This document shows positions 18,168 through 27,826 of a DNA stretch of 64,000 nucleotides, in pieces. Source of the DNA: Dictyobacter kobayashii. GTDB taxonomy: Bacteria; Chloroflexota; Ktedonobacteria; Ktedonobacterales; Ktedonobacteraceae. Position numbers and translations under genes: made by a program. A model generated the notes under the pieces. It worked only from the letters and a program-made list of their open reading frames with translations, did not search any database and was not told the origin of the DNA. The stretch spans positions 3,658,001 to 3,722,000 of the forward strand of contig NZ_BIFS01000001.1 in NCBI RefSeq assembly GCF_003967555.1. Direction: 5' to 3'. The first letter of the stretch is position 1. Each line of letters opens with the position of its first letter.

Positions 18168-21100
18168 TCAATGCGCTTGCACTGGAATGGCGACTGGTTC
18201 TGCCAGTAGCGTATTCATGCTTTTACAGTAGGTGATCAGGCGCGAAAACGTGGGTAGGTGTTCCAGGGCGGGAACACTGCCTACCAGGATGAGTTTGCGT
18301 TGCGCGCGGGTCAGCGCCACATTCAGGCGGTGTGGGTTGACCAGAAAGTTGCGTCGCTGACTTTCAAGCTCTGGTTCCTGACTGGTGGCGAAAGACATTA
18401 GAATGACCAGGCGTTCACCCCCCTGAAAACGATCTACGGTATCAACGCTCAATAAGGTGTCTGTTGAGAGGGCCTGCCAGTTGCTAGCCGGATCGTTAGT
18501 GAACAGGTGACGACGAATATTGGCGACCTGAGCGCGATATGGCGCGATAATACCAATGTCCTGGGGTTGAATGCCACGTGCCAGCAAGCCGGCGACCAGT
18601 TCACGTATCGCGCGGGCTTCAGTATTGTTTTGTTTGGAAGCGGCGTTTGCCTGCTCATCGCGTACGTCCCAGAAGACCAATGGGAATTTAGGGTCGAGGG
18701 CTTTGCGCACGGCCTCTGGCTCTGCCTGTTTGGGCTGGACGCGCCCGGGTATCTGTGGATAGATAAGGCGGCGATTAGCAATTGAGGCATGTGCCAATAG
18801 TTTCTGATCGTAGAAGACCGTGGATGAGAAGTGTGAGATCCACTTATTCATGCGATATTGGGTTAAGAGAGGTACGCAGGCGCTGACATCGAGCGGATGT
18901 TGCTCCATATACTCCTCGTCACGTTGTTTTAAAAAGCTGAACAGCGAATCCGCGAGTCCGGCCGCGGCTGCTTCCTGGCTGAGGACAAGGGGCGGTAGCT
19001 GTTTTTCATCTCCCACCAGTATAAAGCGCCGGGCAAAGCGCAGGGCGCCCAGGATCGCTGGGATTGTGAGCTGGCCCGCTTCATCAATAATGGCTACATC
19101 GAAGATAAAGCCTGCATTAGTTTGTGGGTGATCACTATTTCTGGCTGTATTTGGCGCGTATTTATCTGATGACCAGGTAGCTGTGGTAGAGGCTACCACA
19201 GGCGTGGTGTACAATTTATCAAAGACAAGATCTTGATAGGATTTGTCTGGATGAAATGGATCATCTTTTAATACTTGCCCATTTGCCAGGGCCTGCCGGG
19301 TGTTATTGAGTTGTTCTTTGAGTAACCAGGGCTTAATTGCTTCATGCACACTGCGCTCGCTACCCAGGCGTAAAAATTGGGTAAAACCCTCGCGCACCAG
19401 TCGTTTCAGCATATTGTCGACGGCCTGATTGGTGAAGGCTGCCAGCAAGACGCGTTGACCCTGATCTGTCAGGCGCTTTACAATCTCAGCGATCACACTG
19501 GTCTTGCCCGTGCCTGGAGGGCCATGAATGAGCAGATAATCTTTCATTTGCAGGGCTCTCAAGATGGCCAGGTTTTGCTCACGATTGAAATCGGCCCGGC
19601 CTGTAATCTCTTCATGGATAAAGCGTGGCCGAATCTTGCCTGCCACCAGATCCTGTATATGTGCAGGTACGTGATGCCAGCGAATGAGATTTTGCAGGGT
19701 ACGAACGTGTACCAGGTCGTTATCATAGCGGTCGAGCAGCTGCGGTTGCGCGATCAACTCGCGTGTCCAGATGGTTACCGCTTCGGCACTGATCGCTGTA
19801 ATCGTACCACTGACCACCTCGCCAGCGATTGGATTACCATCGCTGAGGAGAATCTCATCTCCTTCGCGCAGCTCAGACGTATTTGTACAGCTAAAGGTCT
19901 GTGTCCAGCCATCGCTCTGGATAGCTGGTTGGCCGAGGGCTCCAGTCCCAGGATAGCGCTGCCGCGCTCGATGCGTTCTTCTACTGGCGTGAGCCAGAGT
20001 TGTGCCTGCTGTTGCTCACCTGCCCGGCCTTCAATCTGTAGCAGATGATAGTAGCGGGCAAAAAACTCGCGCTCAGTACCGGGGTTAAGCTGCTGGACCT
20101 TTTCTGGTAAGGATTGGTTTTCCTCTTCCTCTTCCTCTGGCTGAGATGCTATAGCCTCTTGCTCAACTGGTTTTTGTTCGAGCAGCTCTGGTGGTTGCCA
20201 ATTCAGCAGGGTTGAGACCGTCTGACAGTGTTCGAGCATGGCGCATTTACTGCAGCGTGAGGGCCCTGGGGGGCCGAGGGGACACCGGTAACGCGGTTCA
20301 GGATCAAAATATTGCGTGTCTCGTTGACGCGTTGAATTTCGCGGATGCTGGCCCGGATGCCAAAGGCCTGAGCCTTGCCGGGTGTGCCGCTATACAGCAA
20401 GGTCGCAAAGGCGCGTTTCATTTTGGATTGCCGCCGTACCGCTAATAGCGCATGATAGCCCAGGACCTGCCAGCGATGATCACGTTTTGGTAGTTCTCCA
20501 CTGGCTCCGCCCGTCTTTAGCTCCAGCAGTCGTTGCTGGCCGGCCTGTTGCCAGAAAAGGTCCAATCGGCCACGCAGCCCAATTTCAGGGGCCAGCAAGA
20601 AAGTCTCGGCGCGCACCTGGTTATCTACGCTTGCCTGCTGATCATCCGCGATTACCCCTGGCAGGGTCCAGAGCGTATTGCTTTCACTCTCATACCAGTG
20701 GGCCAGGCTTTCCAGGTGTGGTTGTACCTCGGAACGCATCGTCTCAACCGATACATCGGCCAGGGCAATATCGATATTATTGAGTTCAATAGCCTGATCG
20801 AGGTGGCGCTGCATAACCTGCAACGGCGTTTCCGTAGTTGGTGTTGCGGTATCCTGGGCCGTCTCTCTAAAGGTGCCACGATCATGCTCTTTAAGTAGCT
20901 CTTTAAAGCAATAATGGACGATATTTCCGCGAATAGTGGCTTCGGTAGCTGACGATGGAATAAGCCGATTCAATAAATACTGGCGCGTACAATATTCGGC
21001 CTGGTTGAGGTCCGTGATATTCAGGAGTATGTCGGTTTCCAGTACGGCCAGGGTGTAGGAATTACCTATATAGCGCGGGCGCCTGCCATTTTTATATTCA

Positions 21101-21420
21101 ATGACCACAGGCTCGTTTGGCAAATGGTAGATCTGGAGCTTCAATGTATAAGGAGCAATATTGCTGCTGCGAGCCTTAATCTCCTTGATCAAGCTGCGGT
21201 AATAATGGTCTTCTAATTGTATTTCAACGCGCTCGGTGCCGGTATCTATCACGATAATAGAGACACGTTCACCTTGATATTGTCGCTCCTGGGCACTAAC
21301 AAAGTGTCCCGAAAGTTGTGGTGTATGGCAAGGCTGTTTAGGGTCAAGCGTACAAAGAAAACACTCCTGGCGCTGTCTGGCCTCTTTTGACTCATTCTGA
21401 TCTGCCTTATGAATTTGCAT
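18168..21420 (-). CDS. Dna2-like Cas4-type nuclease + SF1 helicase (frameshifted)
   Basis: One ~1083-residue protein broken by two one-base losses. The N-terminal part (21420 to ~20270) is a PD-(D/E)xK nuclease with GNIVHYCFKELL (motif I), GLRGRLDLFW (D) and LLELKTGG (ExK). A Cys at the start of the domain (EYCTRQYLL) and CSKCAMLEHC after it suggest a Cas4/Dna2-type Fe-S cluster. The C-terminal part is an SF1B helicase: GPPGTGKTS (Walker A), DEAGQL (motif II), VGDEKQLPP (motif III), TVDRFQGGE (motif V) and ALTRAQRK (motif VI). Breaks: G run 20268-20273 (fix restores RCSKCAML) and CCC 19947-19949 (fix restores LGTGALGQPAIQSDGW). Likely acts in DNA end processing or repair. No defence genes adjoin. 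Confidence 0.82.
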
Positions 21421-21540
21421 TAATGTACACTCCCCCCTTATTTGCTCGGCTTGCTGAAAGTGTACGGTACGAACATAATTTCGTCAAGGGAATGAGGAGT
21501 TCTGGTTTTTTCTGTGGTGATCGCAAGTTGCTCCTCTGTG

Positions 21541-21650
21541 TGCGTGCGCTGTCGCGCCCGAGCTATTGTTTTATATGCAGGTTGCAGAACGTGCGCGGTC
21601 GCGCACGTTCTGCAACCTGCATATAATTTTTTTGAGCGCCATTTGCGCGA
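21541..21650 (+). repeat. Box-hairpin-box repeat, locus 1
   Basis: Conserved left box TGCGTGCGCTGTCGCGCCCG (21541-21560) is followed by AGCTATTG. A perfect 26-bp hairpin (21571-21596 / 21601-21626, loop GGTC) comes next. The right box, TATAATTTTTTTGAGCGCCA (21622-21641), then matches a segment of the 49.6-kb locus. The hairpin arms show no match to those of the other copies. It lies between two minus-strand genes, with its T run on the plus strand, which argues against it being a plain terminator for them. Confidence 0.7.
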
Positions 21651-21661
21651 AATGTATGCTC

Positions 21662-23371
21662 TTAGTGGGGGATGATGCCCGGGATAAGATACTGTTGTAT
21701 CATCACGATGATGCCCAGGATTGTGGCCAATATAATACTGTGGAAAAAGGTACGGCGGATAATCAAGCCCTCTTTCCCGTTCAATTCTGTCGTAGAGACG
21801 CCGGTACTGACATTCTGGGGGCTGATCATCTTAGACATAACCGCGCCACTGCTATTACTGGCAGCCATCAGGACCGGGCTGAGATTCAGTTGACGTGCGG
21901 CTACTACCTGCAGGTTGCCGAAGAGCGCGTTGCTGGAGGTATCACTGCCACTTAAAAAGCAGGCGATCCAGCCGAGGAAGACTGAGAAGAAGGGGAAGAT
22001 CCCTCCTACTTTAGAGATTGCCAGGCCCAGTGTATATGCCATGCCTGAGTAGTTATACAGGTAAGCCAGTCCGATGATCAGCATTACTGTCAGGATTGGA
22101 AAGCGCAGCTGTCGCCAGGTGTCGACCAGGGCTAGCCAGATAATGCTGACGCTCGATCCAGCCATGATCATCGCGATCGCTGTGATAATCACTGCCAGCA
22201 AAATTGCTGTCCCTGTTCCCAATGGTTGGAAAGCGTAGACAGCTGCATAGGGTTTATTATAGAGCGTTAGATAGATCTGCTTATCCAGGCCGGGCCAGTG
22301 GATGGATTGGGCACCGAAGGCCGGCACTTTGAGAAAGGTCCAGATAATCACTATTACGCTCACCAGTAACCAGGGTAACCAGGCCAGGATTGCTTCTCCC
22401 AGATTGGGTTTTTGTGGGTTGCTGCTGGTCTCACTGGCAGCTTGATCGTCTCCCGACTCTACTCTTGCTGATCCCGCCTCCAGTACCGCTGCATTGCCAC
22501 TGACTGTGGTTCTCTCAACCACAGGTGCAAAGGTTGCGCGATAAAGTTCCATGTCGCGTGGTTTCCAGACCTGCACAAACAAAATGACACAGATGAGCGA
22601 GAAGAGCGAGGCTAGCACATCTGGCAGCTCTGGTCCCACAAAATTAGAGACTGTAAACTGCATCAATGCAAATGAGAGTCCGGCTACTAGCGCAACGGGC
22701 CAGATTGTGCGCAGGCTGCGAAATCCGGTGAAGATCACCATGGCATAGAAAGGTAAAACCAGACCGAAGATAGGGAGTTGGCGACCGACCATTGCTCCTA
22801 GCGTGCCTGCATGCAGACCGGTCACGCTGGCCAGGGTGGTAATTGGGACACCCAGGGCGCCAAAGGCAACTGGTGTCGTATTAAAGATCAATGTCAGAGT
22901 AACCGCCTCAAGAGCTGGGAAGCCGAGCGCGATCAATAAAGCGCTTCCAATGGCTACCGGGGTTCCAAAGCCAGCTACCCCTTCCATGAGTGCCCCAAAG
23001 CTGAAGCCAATGATCAAGAGCAAAATACGCTTATCGGGCGGCACATTATATACCATCCAGCGCCTGAATAGTTCAAACTTGCCCGAACGCACCGCGATAT
23101 TGTAGAGCCACATGGCGTTCCAGACGATCCACATCACAGGAATCAGCGCGAATAGCATGCCGTTCAAGGTCGCGCTGGCGGCCTGTTGTACAGGCATCTG
23201 CCATATCCAAATAGCAATGATCAGCCCGATAATCAAACCTGCCAGTGCAGCTTGCCAGGCAGGACGACGTACAATGCCTAACAATATTAGGACGACAATA
23301 ATAGGAATAAAGCCAACAATGAGTGAGAGAAAGAGGTTCCCTGCGACCGGGGCGAGTATTTGGTGGAACAT
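21662..23371 (-). CDS. L-lactate permease family transporter
   Basis: A 569-residue polytopic inner-membrane transporter of the LctP/LldP family, proton-coupled uptake of lactate or glycolate. About 13-14 hydrophobic helices are visible. Family-typical blocks are present: IGFSFGALMEGVAGFGTPVAIGSALL, LIFNTTPVAFGALGVP, and near the C-terminus WIACFLSGSDTSSNALFGNLQ, AASNSSGAVMSKMISPQNV and HSIILATILG. GGAGGA precedes the ATG. An inverted repeat at 23434-23462 in front of the gene may bind a regulator. The 2-hydroxyacid oxidase at 7 kb is a plausible partner in lactate use, though not linked. Confidence 0.95.
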   Translation of the reverse strand: MFHQILAPVAGNLFLSLIVGFIPIIVVLILLGIVRRPAWQAALAGLIIGLIIAIWIWQMPVQQAASATLNGMLFALIPVMWIVWNAMWLYNIAVRSGKFELFRRWMVYNVPPDKRILLLIIGFSFGALMEGVAGFGTPVAIGSALLIALGFPALEAVTLTLIFNTTPVAFGALGVPITTLASVTGLHAGTLGAMVGRQLPIFGLVLPFYAMVIFTGFRSLRTIWPVALVAGLSFALMQFTVSNFVGPELPDVLASLFSLICVILFVQVWKPRDMELYRATFAPVVERTTVSGNAAVLEAGSARVESGDDQAASETSSNPQKPNLGEAILAWLPWLLVSVIVIIWTFLKVPAFGAQSIHWPGLDKQIYLTLYNKPYAAVYAFQPLGTGTAILLAVIITAIAMIMAGSSVSIIWLALVDTWRQLRFPILTVMLIIGLAYLYNYSGMAYTLGLAISKVGGIFPFFSVFLGWIACFLSGSDTSSNALFGNLQVVAARQLNLSPVLMAASNSSGAVMSKMISPQNVSTGVSTTELNGKEGLIIRRTFFHSIILATILGIIVMIQQYLIPGIIPH

Positions 23372-23433
23372 CAGTGTCCTCCGTTCAAGTAGTACTCTAT
23401 TTCCGGTATTAATATGTTTGACTATTCGTATAT

Positions 23434-23462
23434 TTTGACATAATAAAATATATTATGTCAAA
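23434..23462. promoter_or_regulatory. Operator-like inverted repeat before the lactate permease
   Basis: TTTGACATAATA (23434-23445) and TATTATGTCAAA (23451-23462) form a perfect 12-bp inverted repeat with a five-base spacer. It lies 63 bases upstream of the permease start and 130 bases before the DUF711 gene on the other strand. The size and symmetry fit a dimeric repressor such as a GntR- or MarR-type protein. No regulator gene is adjacent, so the identity is open. Confidence 0.6.
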
Positions 23463-23544
23463 CAAGGATTGGATGGTGTTTGGAGTGTTTTTGAGAATAT
23501 CGGGTTGTAAATTACAATTAAGTCAGGTTGCTAATAATTAGAAT

Positions 23545-23553
23545 GCTATAATG
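23545..23553 (+). promoter_or_regulatory. Extended -10 promoter for the DUF711 gene
   Basis: The sequence TGCTATAAT has TG one base before a consensus TATAAT, 40 bases upstream of the ATG at 23593. There is no clear -35 box, as expected for extended -10 promoters. Confidence 0.55.
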
Positions 23554-23592
23554 CCCTGGTAGGTGAGATAGCGCTTAGAAGCGAGGAATAAC

Positions 23593-24777
23593 ATGTCTTT
23601 ACCAACCATACGAACTATTACGCTGGGTATAGCAGCATCCCATCCAATTGCTCATCAAACGTTCGTAGAAGCCCGCCAGATACTCCAACAGGCACGTGTC
23701 CGGTATGAGGACGCAGGCTATGAACTGCAAACGCTGCGCCTCTCCACACGTCCTTTTTTAGATGATCTGGCCAACTGGTCGCCCAGGGCTATTCTGGAAT
23801 ATGTCCAGGATCGGCAGTTACTGCTCAACGAACTAGGCTTAGAATATTGTTCTCTGGGGACCGCTTTTGCTTCTCGACCAGCTTTTCCATTGGAGCGCTT
23901 AAGTTTGCTAGGAGATATCTTGATCGCGACCAATTCAATGAGCACCACTGTAAGCCTGGCTGATCCTGAGCATGGTATGCGCCCCGAGGTCGCGCTGCCG
24001 GTGGCGCAGCTTATGTTGCGTCTGGCGCACGAAACGCCGGAGGGCTTTGGCAACTTTCGCTTTGCCATGCTGGCCTGCGTCGCTCCCGGCAGCCCTTTCT
24101 TTCCTGCCGCCTATCATGCAGGGCCGACCAGTTTAGGCTGTGGCTTGCAGGGTGCCTCTTTAATTACCGAGGCGTTACAGACATTGCAGGCCGATGGCCA
24201 GCGTCCATTGGATCTGCGCCAGATTACTGAAAGTGTTGGCAACTTGCTAGAAGAAAAGGTACGCCCAGTCGTTTCACTGGGACAACAGATTGCCCGTGAG
24301 GCTGGGGTACAGTTTGAGGGCATTGATCTTTCTCCCGCTCCTATGGGCGAGGTCAGTATAGCGCATGCTATGGAATTATGTGGTTATGGTCGATTCGGCG
24401 AGCCGGGAACCCTGGCTGTGGCGGCGGCCCTGACTGCGGCCTTGAAAAGCACTTCTTTGCCAACCTGTGGTTATAATGGATTGATGCTTCCTGTCTTAGA
24501 GGATGCATTACTGGGTCAGCGTTGGGCGCAGGGAGCTGTGAACGCCCACCAGCTACTCCTTTATTCAGCGGTCTGTGGAACGGGTCTGGATACCATTCCG
24601 CTGGCGGGCGATAGCACACCGGAGAGTATTGCGCATCTATTATTAGATGTTGCTACCCTGGCGGTACGCTACCAAAAACCACTCTCAGCTCGCCTCTTTC
24701 CGGTACCGGGTCGACGAGCTGGAGATTACACACAATTCACTTCACCTTATCTCACAAATACACGGATTGCACCATAA
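23593..24777 (+). CDS. DUF711 (UPF0210) family protein
   Basis: A 394-residue cytosolic protein of the DUF711 family. Recognisable blocks are MPTIRTIT-like start (LPTIRTITLGI), the Gly/Ala-rich middle with FFPAAYHAGPTSLGCGLQ, the conserved FEGIDLSPAPMGEVSIAHAMELCGYGRFGEPGTLA, and NGLMLPVLEDALLGQRWA...LYSAVCGTGLDTIPLAGDST near the end. The biochemical role of the family is not established, so none is claimed. GAGGA precedes the start and an extended -10 promoter lies 40 bases upstream. Divergent from the lactate permease. Confidence 0.92.
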   Translation: MSLPTIRTITLGIAASHPIAHQTFVEARQILQQARVRYEDAGYELQTLRLSTRPFLDDLANWSPRAILEYVQDRQLLLNELGLEYCSLGTAFASRPAFPLERLSLLGDILIATNSMSTTVSLADPEHGMRPEVALPVAQLMLRLAHETPEGFGNFRFAMLACVAPGSPFFPAAYHAGPTSLGCGLQGASLITEALQTLQADGQRPLDLRQITESVGNLLEEKVRPVVSLGQQIAREAGVQFEGIDLSPAPMGEVSIAHAMELCGYGRFGEPGTLAVAAALTAALKSTSLPTCGYNGLMLPVLEDALLGQRWAQGAVNAHQLLLYSAVCGTGLDTIPLAGDSTPESIAHLLLDVATLAVRYQKPLSARLFPVPGRRAGDYTQFTSPYLTNTRIAP

Positions 24778-24799
24778 TACAGGCAACCGCATACATTAC

Positions 24800-25399
24800 T
24801 TATAGGGAGACATGGGTGCCCCAGAAGGCATTCATGACTCCATGGTAAGAGTTGCGGATATTCTCATATAGACGAGCATTTTCAATTGCCAGGGCAGCCA
24901 GGCTAGCCAGTACCGAAAGAAATTGAATATCGTCTTCCAAGAAATTAGTCTGCCTATCGGTATAGACGCGCATTACGCCAATGGCATTGCCATGAACTTC
25001 CAGCGGTACACACAGCACCGAGACCAGACCTTCCTGGCGAGCGGCTTCTTTATATTGAAAGCGAGCATCTGTCCGTACATCAGGGATGTAGACGGGAGAA
25101 CCTTTGAGTGCTTCACTATCAATAGGGCTATTGACAACATTCACAGGTCCTTTGGACAGATACTCGTTGCTTAATCCATTTACCGCGCTCAGCTGTAACT
25201 GTCCCGTATCCTGGTCTAGTAGACGCAGGCCACAGGCTTTTACCTGCATCGCTTCCGTAATACTGATCACAACGCTCTGTAAAACTTGATCAAGTTCAAG
25301 GCTGGACGAGATAGTGAGCGCTGCCTGGTGCAACGCTTTATAATAATCTCTTGTTGGGAGTTCCGCCTGGCTCTTTGTATTTGAGTCGTCTTTCATCAT
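24800..25399 (-). CDS. GAF-domain protein
   Basis: A 199-residue protein made almost only of one GAF domain (about residues 25-180): ALTISSSLELDQVLQSVVISITEAMQVKACGLRLLD at the start, then SVLCVPLEVHGNAIGVMRVYTD and FLEDDIQFLSVLASLAALAIENARLYENI at the end. GAF domains bind small ligands or form regulatory contacts. No effector domain is attached, so it may act as a free sensor or partner of a kinase. GGGAGG precedes the first of two adjacent ATG codons. Confidence 0.88.
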   Translation of the reverse strand: MMKDDSNTKSQAELPTRDYYKALHQAALTISSSLELDQVLQSVVISITEAMQVKACGLRLLDQDTGQLQLSAVNGLSNEYLSKGPVNVVNSPIDSEALKGSPVYIPDVRTDARFQYKEAARQEGLVSVLCVPLEVHGNAIGVMRVYTDRQTNFLEDDIQFLSVLASLAALAIENARLYENIRNSYHGVMNAFWGTHVSL

Positions 25400-25609
25400 A
25401 ATTTCCTCCCCGACACACTGCCTGGTAGATGTGTTTAAAATTGCAGTTACACTTAGTAATACGTATACATAGCCATATACGTATCAGTTCCATCAGGAAA
25501 AAGCCCGAATTCCCTTCGGTTCAGTTTTCTGTTAAGATTGATTGTACTGCAAACTATGATGAGGTGGAACTCCTTCTTAAGATAAAGCTCTCCTAGAGAT
25601 ACATTTATA

Positions 25610-26116
25610 TCAATGCGTTGAATTGCCTGTTGGTGGATCTTGTACCAGCCAGACGCGACAGGGTGCGTTTGCCAGTACATACGAAACGGTTTTGCTTAGC
25701 TCGCTTTGACTCTTGCCATTATTGCGCATTAAGCCAATTAATAACAAACCACAATTGTGATCTCTCGCCTCATCGACAATAGCGGGACCCGCATCACGCG
25801 CCTGCACAACTTCAGCAACTGCTTCGCAACCCACGCGATCAGCAATTACCATAGCTGAACTGAGCATCTGGTCTGCGCGTTCGGATTCCTGAGTGAGGAC
25901 GGCTTTCAGTGGCAATGCACGTGGCACTTCGATGACATGAACGAGATGGACCTTACGTTTGGCTCCTTTTGCCATCTGGCAACCAAGATAGACAAGATTG
26001 GCGTCAAGCTTTTCGCCGCTGATAACGACGGCAATGGCGCCGGCAGCACATTCTCCTAGAGCTGATTTGCTGATCTCAGTCTCTTCTTTGGTCTTGGAAC
26101 CCCATAAGTGAACCAT
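25610..26116 (-). CDS. Universal stress protein (UspA family)
   Basis: A 168-residue single UspA domain. The start MVHLWGSKTKEE at 26116 has a strong GGAGGGGAG; the in-frame extension to 26164 has none. The core shows AIAVVISGEKLDANLVYLGCQMAKG, VHLVHVIEVPR and, near the end, CGLLLIGLMRNNGKSQSELSKTVSYVLANAPCRVWLVQ. The usual ATP-binding G-x2-G-x9-G-S/T pattern is replaced by a shorter GLMRNNGKSQSELSKTVS form, so nucleotide binding is uncertain. It may respond to stress together with the GAF gene downstream, which is in the same direction but 210 bases away. Confidence 0.88.
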   Translation of the reverse strand: MVHLWGSKTKEETEISKSALGECAAGAIAVVISGEKLDANLVYLGCQMAKGAKRKVHLVHVIEVPRALPLKAVLTQESERADQMLSSAMVIADRVGCEAVAEVVQARDAGPAIVDEARDHNCGLLLIGLMRNNGKSQSELSKTVSYVLANAPCRVWLVQDPPTGNSTH

Positions 26117-26503
26117 GATTTCTCCCCTCCTGATGGAGCGTGATAAAACAGCATCATCTGGCACCTTCAGTGTCAGCTAATCTCAACGAACGTCTACCAA
26201 AATTGCTATTCAGATAAAGCAATCAGTACTACCGCTTTTATAGTTCGCGTTGGCCCTTTGCCTCTGCTTATTTAACTGTACGGTGTGACATCCGAGCGAC
26301 TAAGCATTCTATCTTCTTGGGTTAGTGACGTCAATAGCGCATGTATATACAAGTACTTCGGTACTGGTAGGAATATAGATCACTTAACCCTGTGATTTAC
26401 ATCTCACCTGGCACTTGTGTTTATGCTGCTGCCTATAATACGTAAGACGCTGAAAAATGGTTGCCTAGAGTAAAAATAGGGTAATTGAATAGTATTATCC
26501 ATG
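26117..26503. other. Intergenic region without a visible feature
   Basis: Between the usp gene start and the clpS terminator I see AT-rich sequence without a supported gene, repeat or RNA. Promoters of the usp gene must lie here but no close consensus was found. Confidence 0.4.
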
Positions 26504-26553
26504 CCAGAATAAAGAGAAAAGCGACCGGCCGGTCGCTTTTCTCTTTATTCTGG
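26504..26553. terminator. Perfect bidirectional terminator overlapping the clpS stop
   Basis: A 25-bp perfect inverted repeat without spacer (centre GACCGG/CCGGTC) has A-rich and T-rich outer arms (AATAAAGAGAAAA). It overlaps the last two codons and the stop of clpS, so the stem folds from coding RNA. Confidence 0.85.
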
Positions 26554-26853
26554 CTCAATGGTTGCTGTGAGATTGTAACTTAATAAACGTTCCTGGTAAT
26601 ATTCCGCAACTTCCCGGGGGCAGACAGTAACTATGGCCTGACCGGTTAGATGGGCTGTCAACATGATGCGCTCTGCTTCCGCAACGGTCAAGCTATTGAC
26701 TGCATGGACGAGAGCGAAGATTACATAGTTCATTTCATTGTAATCATCATCATGGACAATAACTTTGTAGGGAGGAAGAAGCCTGGTGCGATCAAGCACG
26801 ATTTCTTCCGGCCTTACCTGGAACCGTGTTACAGTCCACTGATCCTTGGACAT
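26545..26853 (-). CDS. clpS: ClpS adaptor of the Clp protease
   Basis: A 102-residue adaptor that delivers N-degron substrates to ClpAP or ClpCP. The core reads LPPYKVIVHDDDYNEMNYVIFALVHAVNSLTVAEAERIMLTAHLTGQAIVTVCPREVAEYYQERL, matching ClpS, including the VxxHDDxxxxMxYV segment that shapes the N-degron pocket. I chose the ATG at 26853 (MSKDQWTV), with GGAG nine bases upstream, rather than the long in-frame extension to 26952. No clpA/clpC is beside it. The stop lies inside the terminator palindrome. Confidence 0.93.
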   Translation of the reverse strand: MSKDQWTVTRFQVRPEEIVLDRTRLLPPYKVIVHDDDYNEMNYVIFALVHAVNSLTVAEAERIMLTAHLTGQAIVTVCPREVAEYYQERLLSYNLTATIEPE

Positions 26854-26965
26854 GGATAATTTCTCCATTAACGAACAGTAAGATTGTGCCTTAAGCTTTC
26901 CAAATCTATTGTAACCAAGAGTCACACATTTTACTAGTGCCTTAGCTAACAATCACTATAGATAG

Positions 26966-27006
26966 AAAAAAAACATCCCATTCACGGCGGAATGGGATGT
27001 TTTTAT
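26966..27006 (-). terminator. Intrinsic terminator after the two-TM protein gene
   Basis: AAAACATCCCATTC and GAATGGGATGTTTT form a 14-bp stem around ACGGCG, with A and T runs on both sides, just downstream of the stop at 27018. Confidence 0.85.
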
Positions 27007-27017
27007 AATGAGGGCCA

Positions 27018-27596
27018 TTATTCCTGGCGGGTGACACTGCGATCGATGCGACCCTGGTTATTGAGAAGAATGGCTCGTGCTCGCGAGTTGCGGCTAATAT
27101 TTTCAGGATCATCAAAACGTAGCGCGATCACATTCAATTTCCCCTGTACCTGTCGGGGTGCGGCTGGCGGTGGCACTGGCTGGGCCTGCTGCCCAATCGA
27201 ACCACGGACGCGGCCGCGCCGTAATAAACCCAGAATGGCACCCAGTACCAGGCCGAGGGCGGCTCCTACAATCAGCGTGGTTGGTTCTGGTAAATGTGGT
27301 AGTGCAAAGGTCGTCGCAAAGGTAAGTCCGGTGACCACGATACAACAGATAACAGCGAACAGCACGATAATGGCCGGATTAGGACCTGAACGTTGTGTTT
27401 GGAGGAAAAAATCGCCGCGGGCCTGGTTGGGCCCATGCTCGCGGAACTGACCACTCCCCACGCTACCAGCTGGGAGTTGATGGATCTCTTCCGCGTTAAA
27501 GCCGGCTTTTTTCAGCTTATCCGAGGCTGCTTCTGCTTTTGCCTCATCTGGGAAGACCGCCAACAGATCGTAGTTGGCGTGTTGTTGTTTCTGCAT
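27018..27596 (-). CDS. Two-TM hypothetical protein
   Basis: A 192-residue protein. The first ~45 residues (YDLLAVFPDEAKAEAASDKLKKAGFNAEEIHQLP) resemble the small alpha/beta domain of general-stress proteins that begin with an 'FPDxxxAxxAxxxLxxxGF' pattern. Two transmembrane helices follow (about 75-97 and 105-123), then a Pro-rich link and a basic C-terminal part with RVRGSIGQQAQ. The topology suggests both ends in the cytoplasm. No enzyme motif is seen. The similarity to stress proteins is an inference from the pattern only. Confidence 0.7.
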   Translation of the reverse strand: MQKQQHANYDLLAVFPDEAKAEAASDKLKKAGFNAEEIHQLPAGSVGSGQFREHGPNQARGDFFLQTQRSGPNPAIIVLFAVICCIVVTGLTFATTFALPHLPEPTTLIVGAALGLVLGAILGLLRRGRVRGSIGQQAQPVPPPAAPRQVQGKLNVIALRFDDPENISRNSRARAILLNNQGRIDRSVTRQE

Positions 27597-27726
27597 ACGA
27601 AGTAGCTCCTAGTAAGGTGACTGGTACTCGTTTTTGGTTTTATTATACACTGTTTTTTTGTGGGGTGTATGGAGTTAATTTTCTGGCGGGCATGGTGTTT
27701 CCTACGCTTAGCAGCTGCTTTTGCCT

Positions 27727-27796
27727 GTATGCGTGCGCTGACGCGCCCGAGACATTATTCTTAATGCGCCCATTTTTGTGCCGCATTAAGAATAAG
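27727..27796 (+). repeat. Box-hairpin repeat, locus 2
   Basis: The conserved box GCGTGCGCTGACGCGCCCGA (27731-27750) is followed by a hairpin with 14-bp perfect arms (TTATTCTTAATGCG at 27755-27768 and its complement at 27782-27795). The arm sequence differs from the other loci. No right box is recognised at this copy. Confidence 0.6.
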
Positions 27797-27826
27797 AGAC
27801 ACTGAAGCGTTTCACATAAAACATCC

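Noticed and set aside
7044..23371. Lactate utilisation operon
   Set aside because: The 2-hydroxyacid oxidase and lactate permease are 13 kb apart with unrelated genes between them.
26504..26553. Mobile element or operator at the clpS end
   Set aside because: The palindrome has A/T-rich arms next to a stop codon and is best explained as a terminator.
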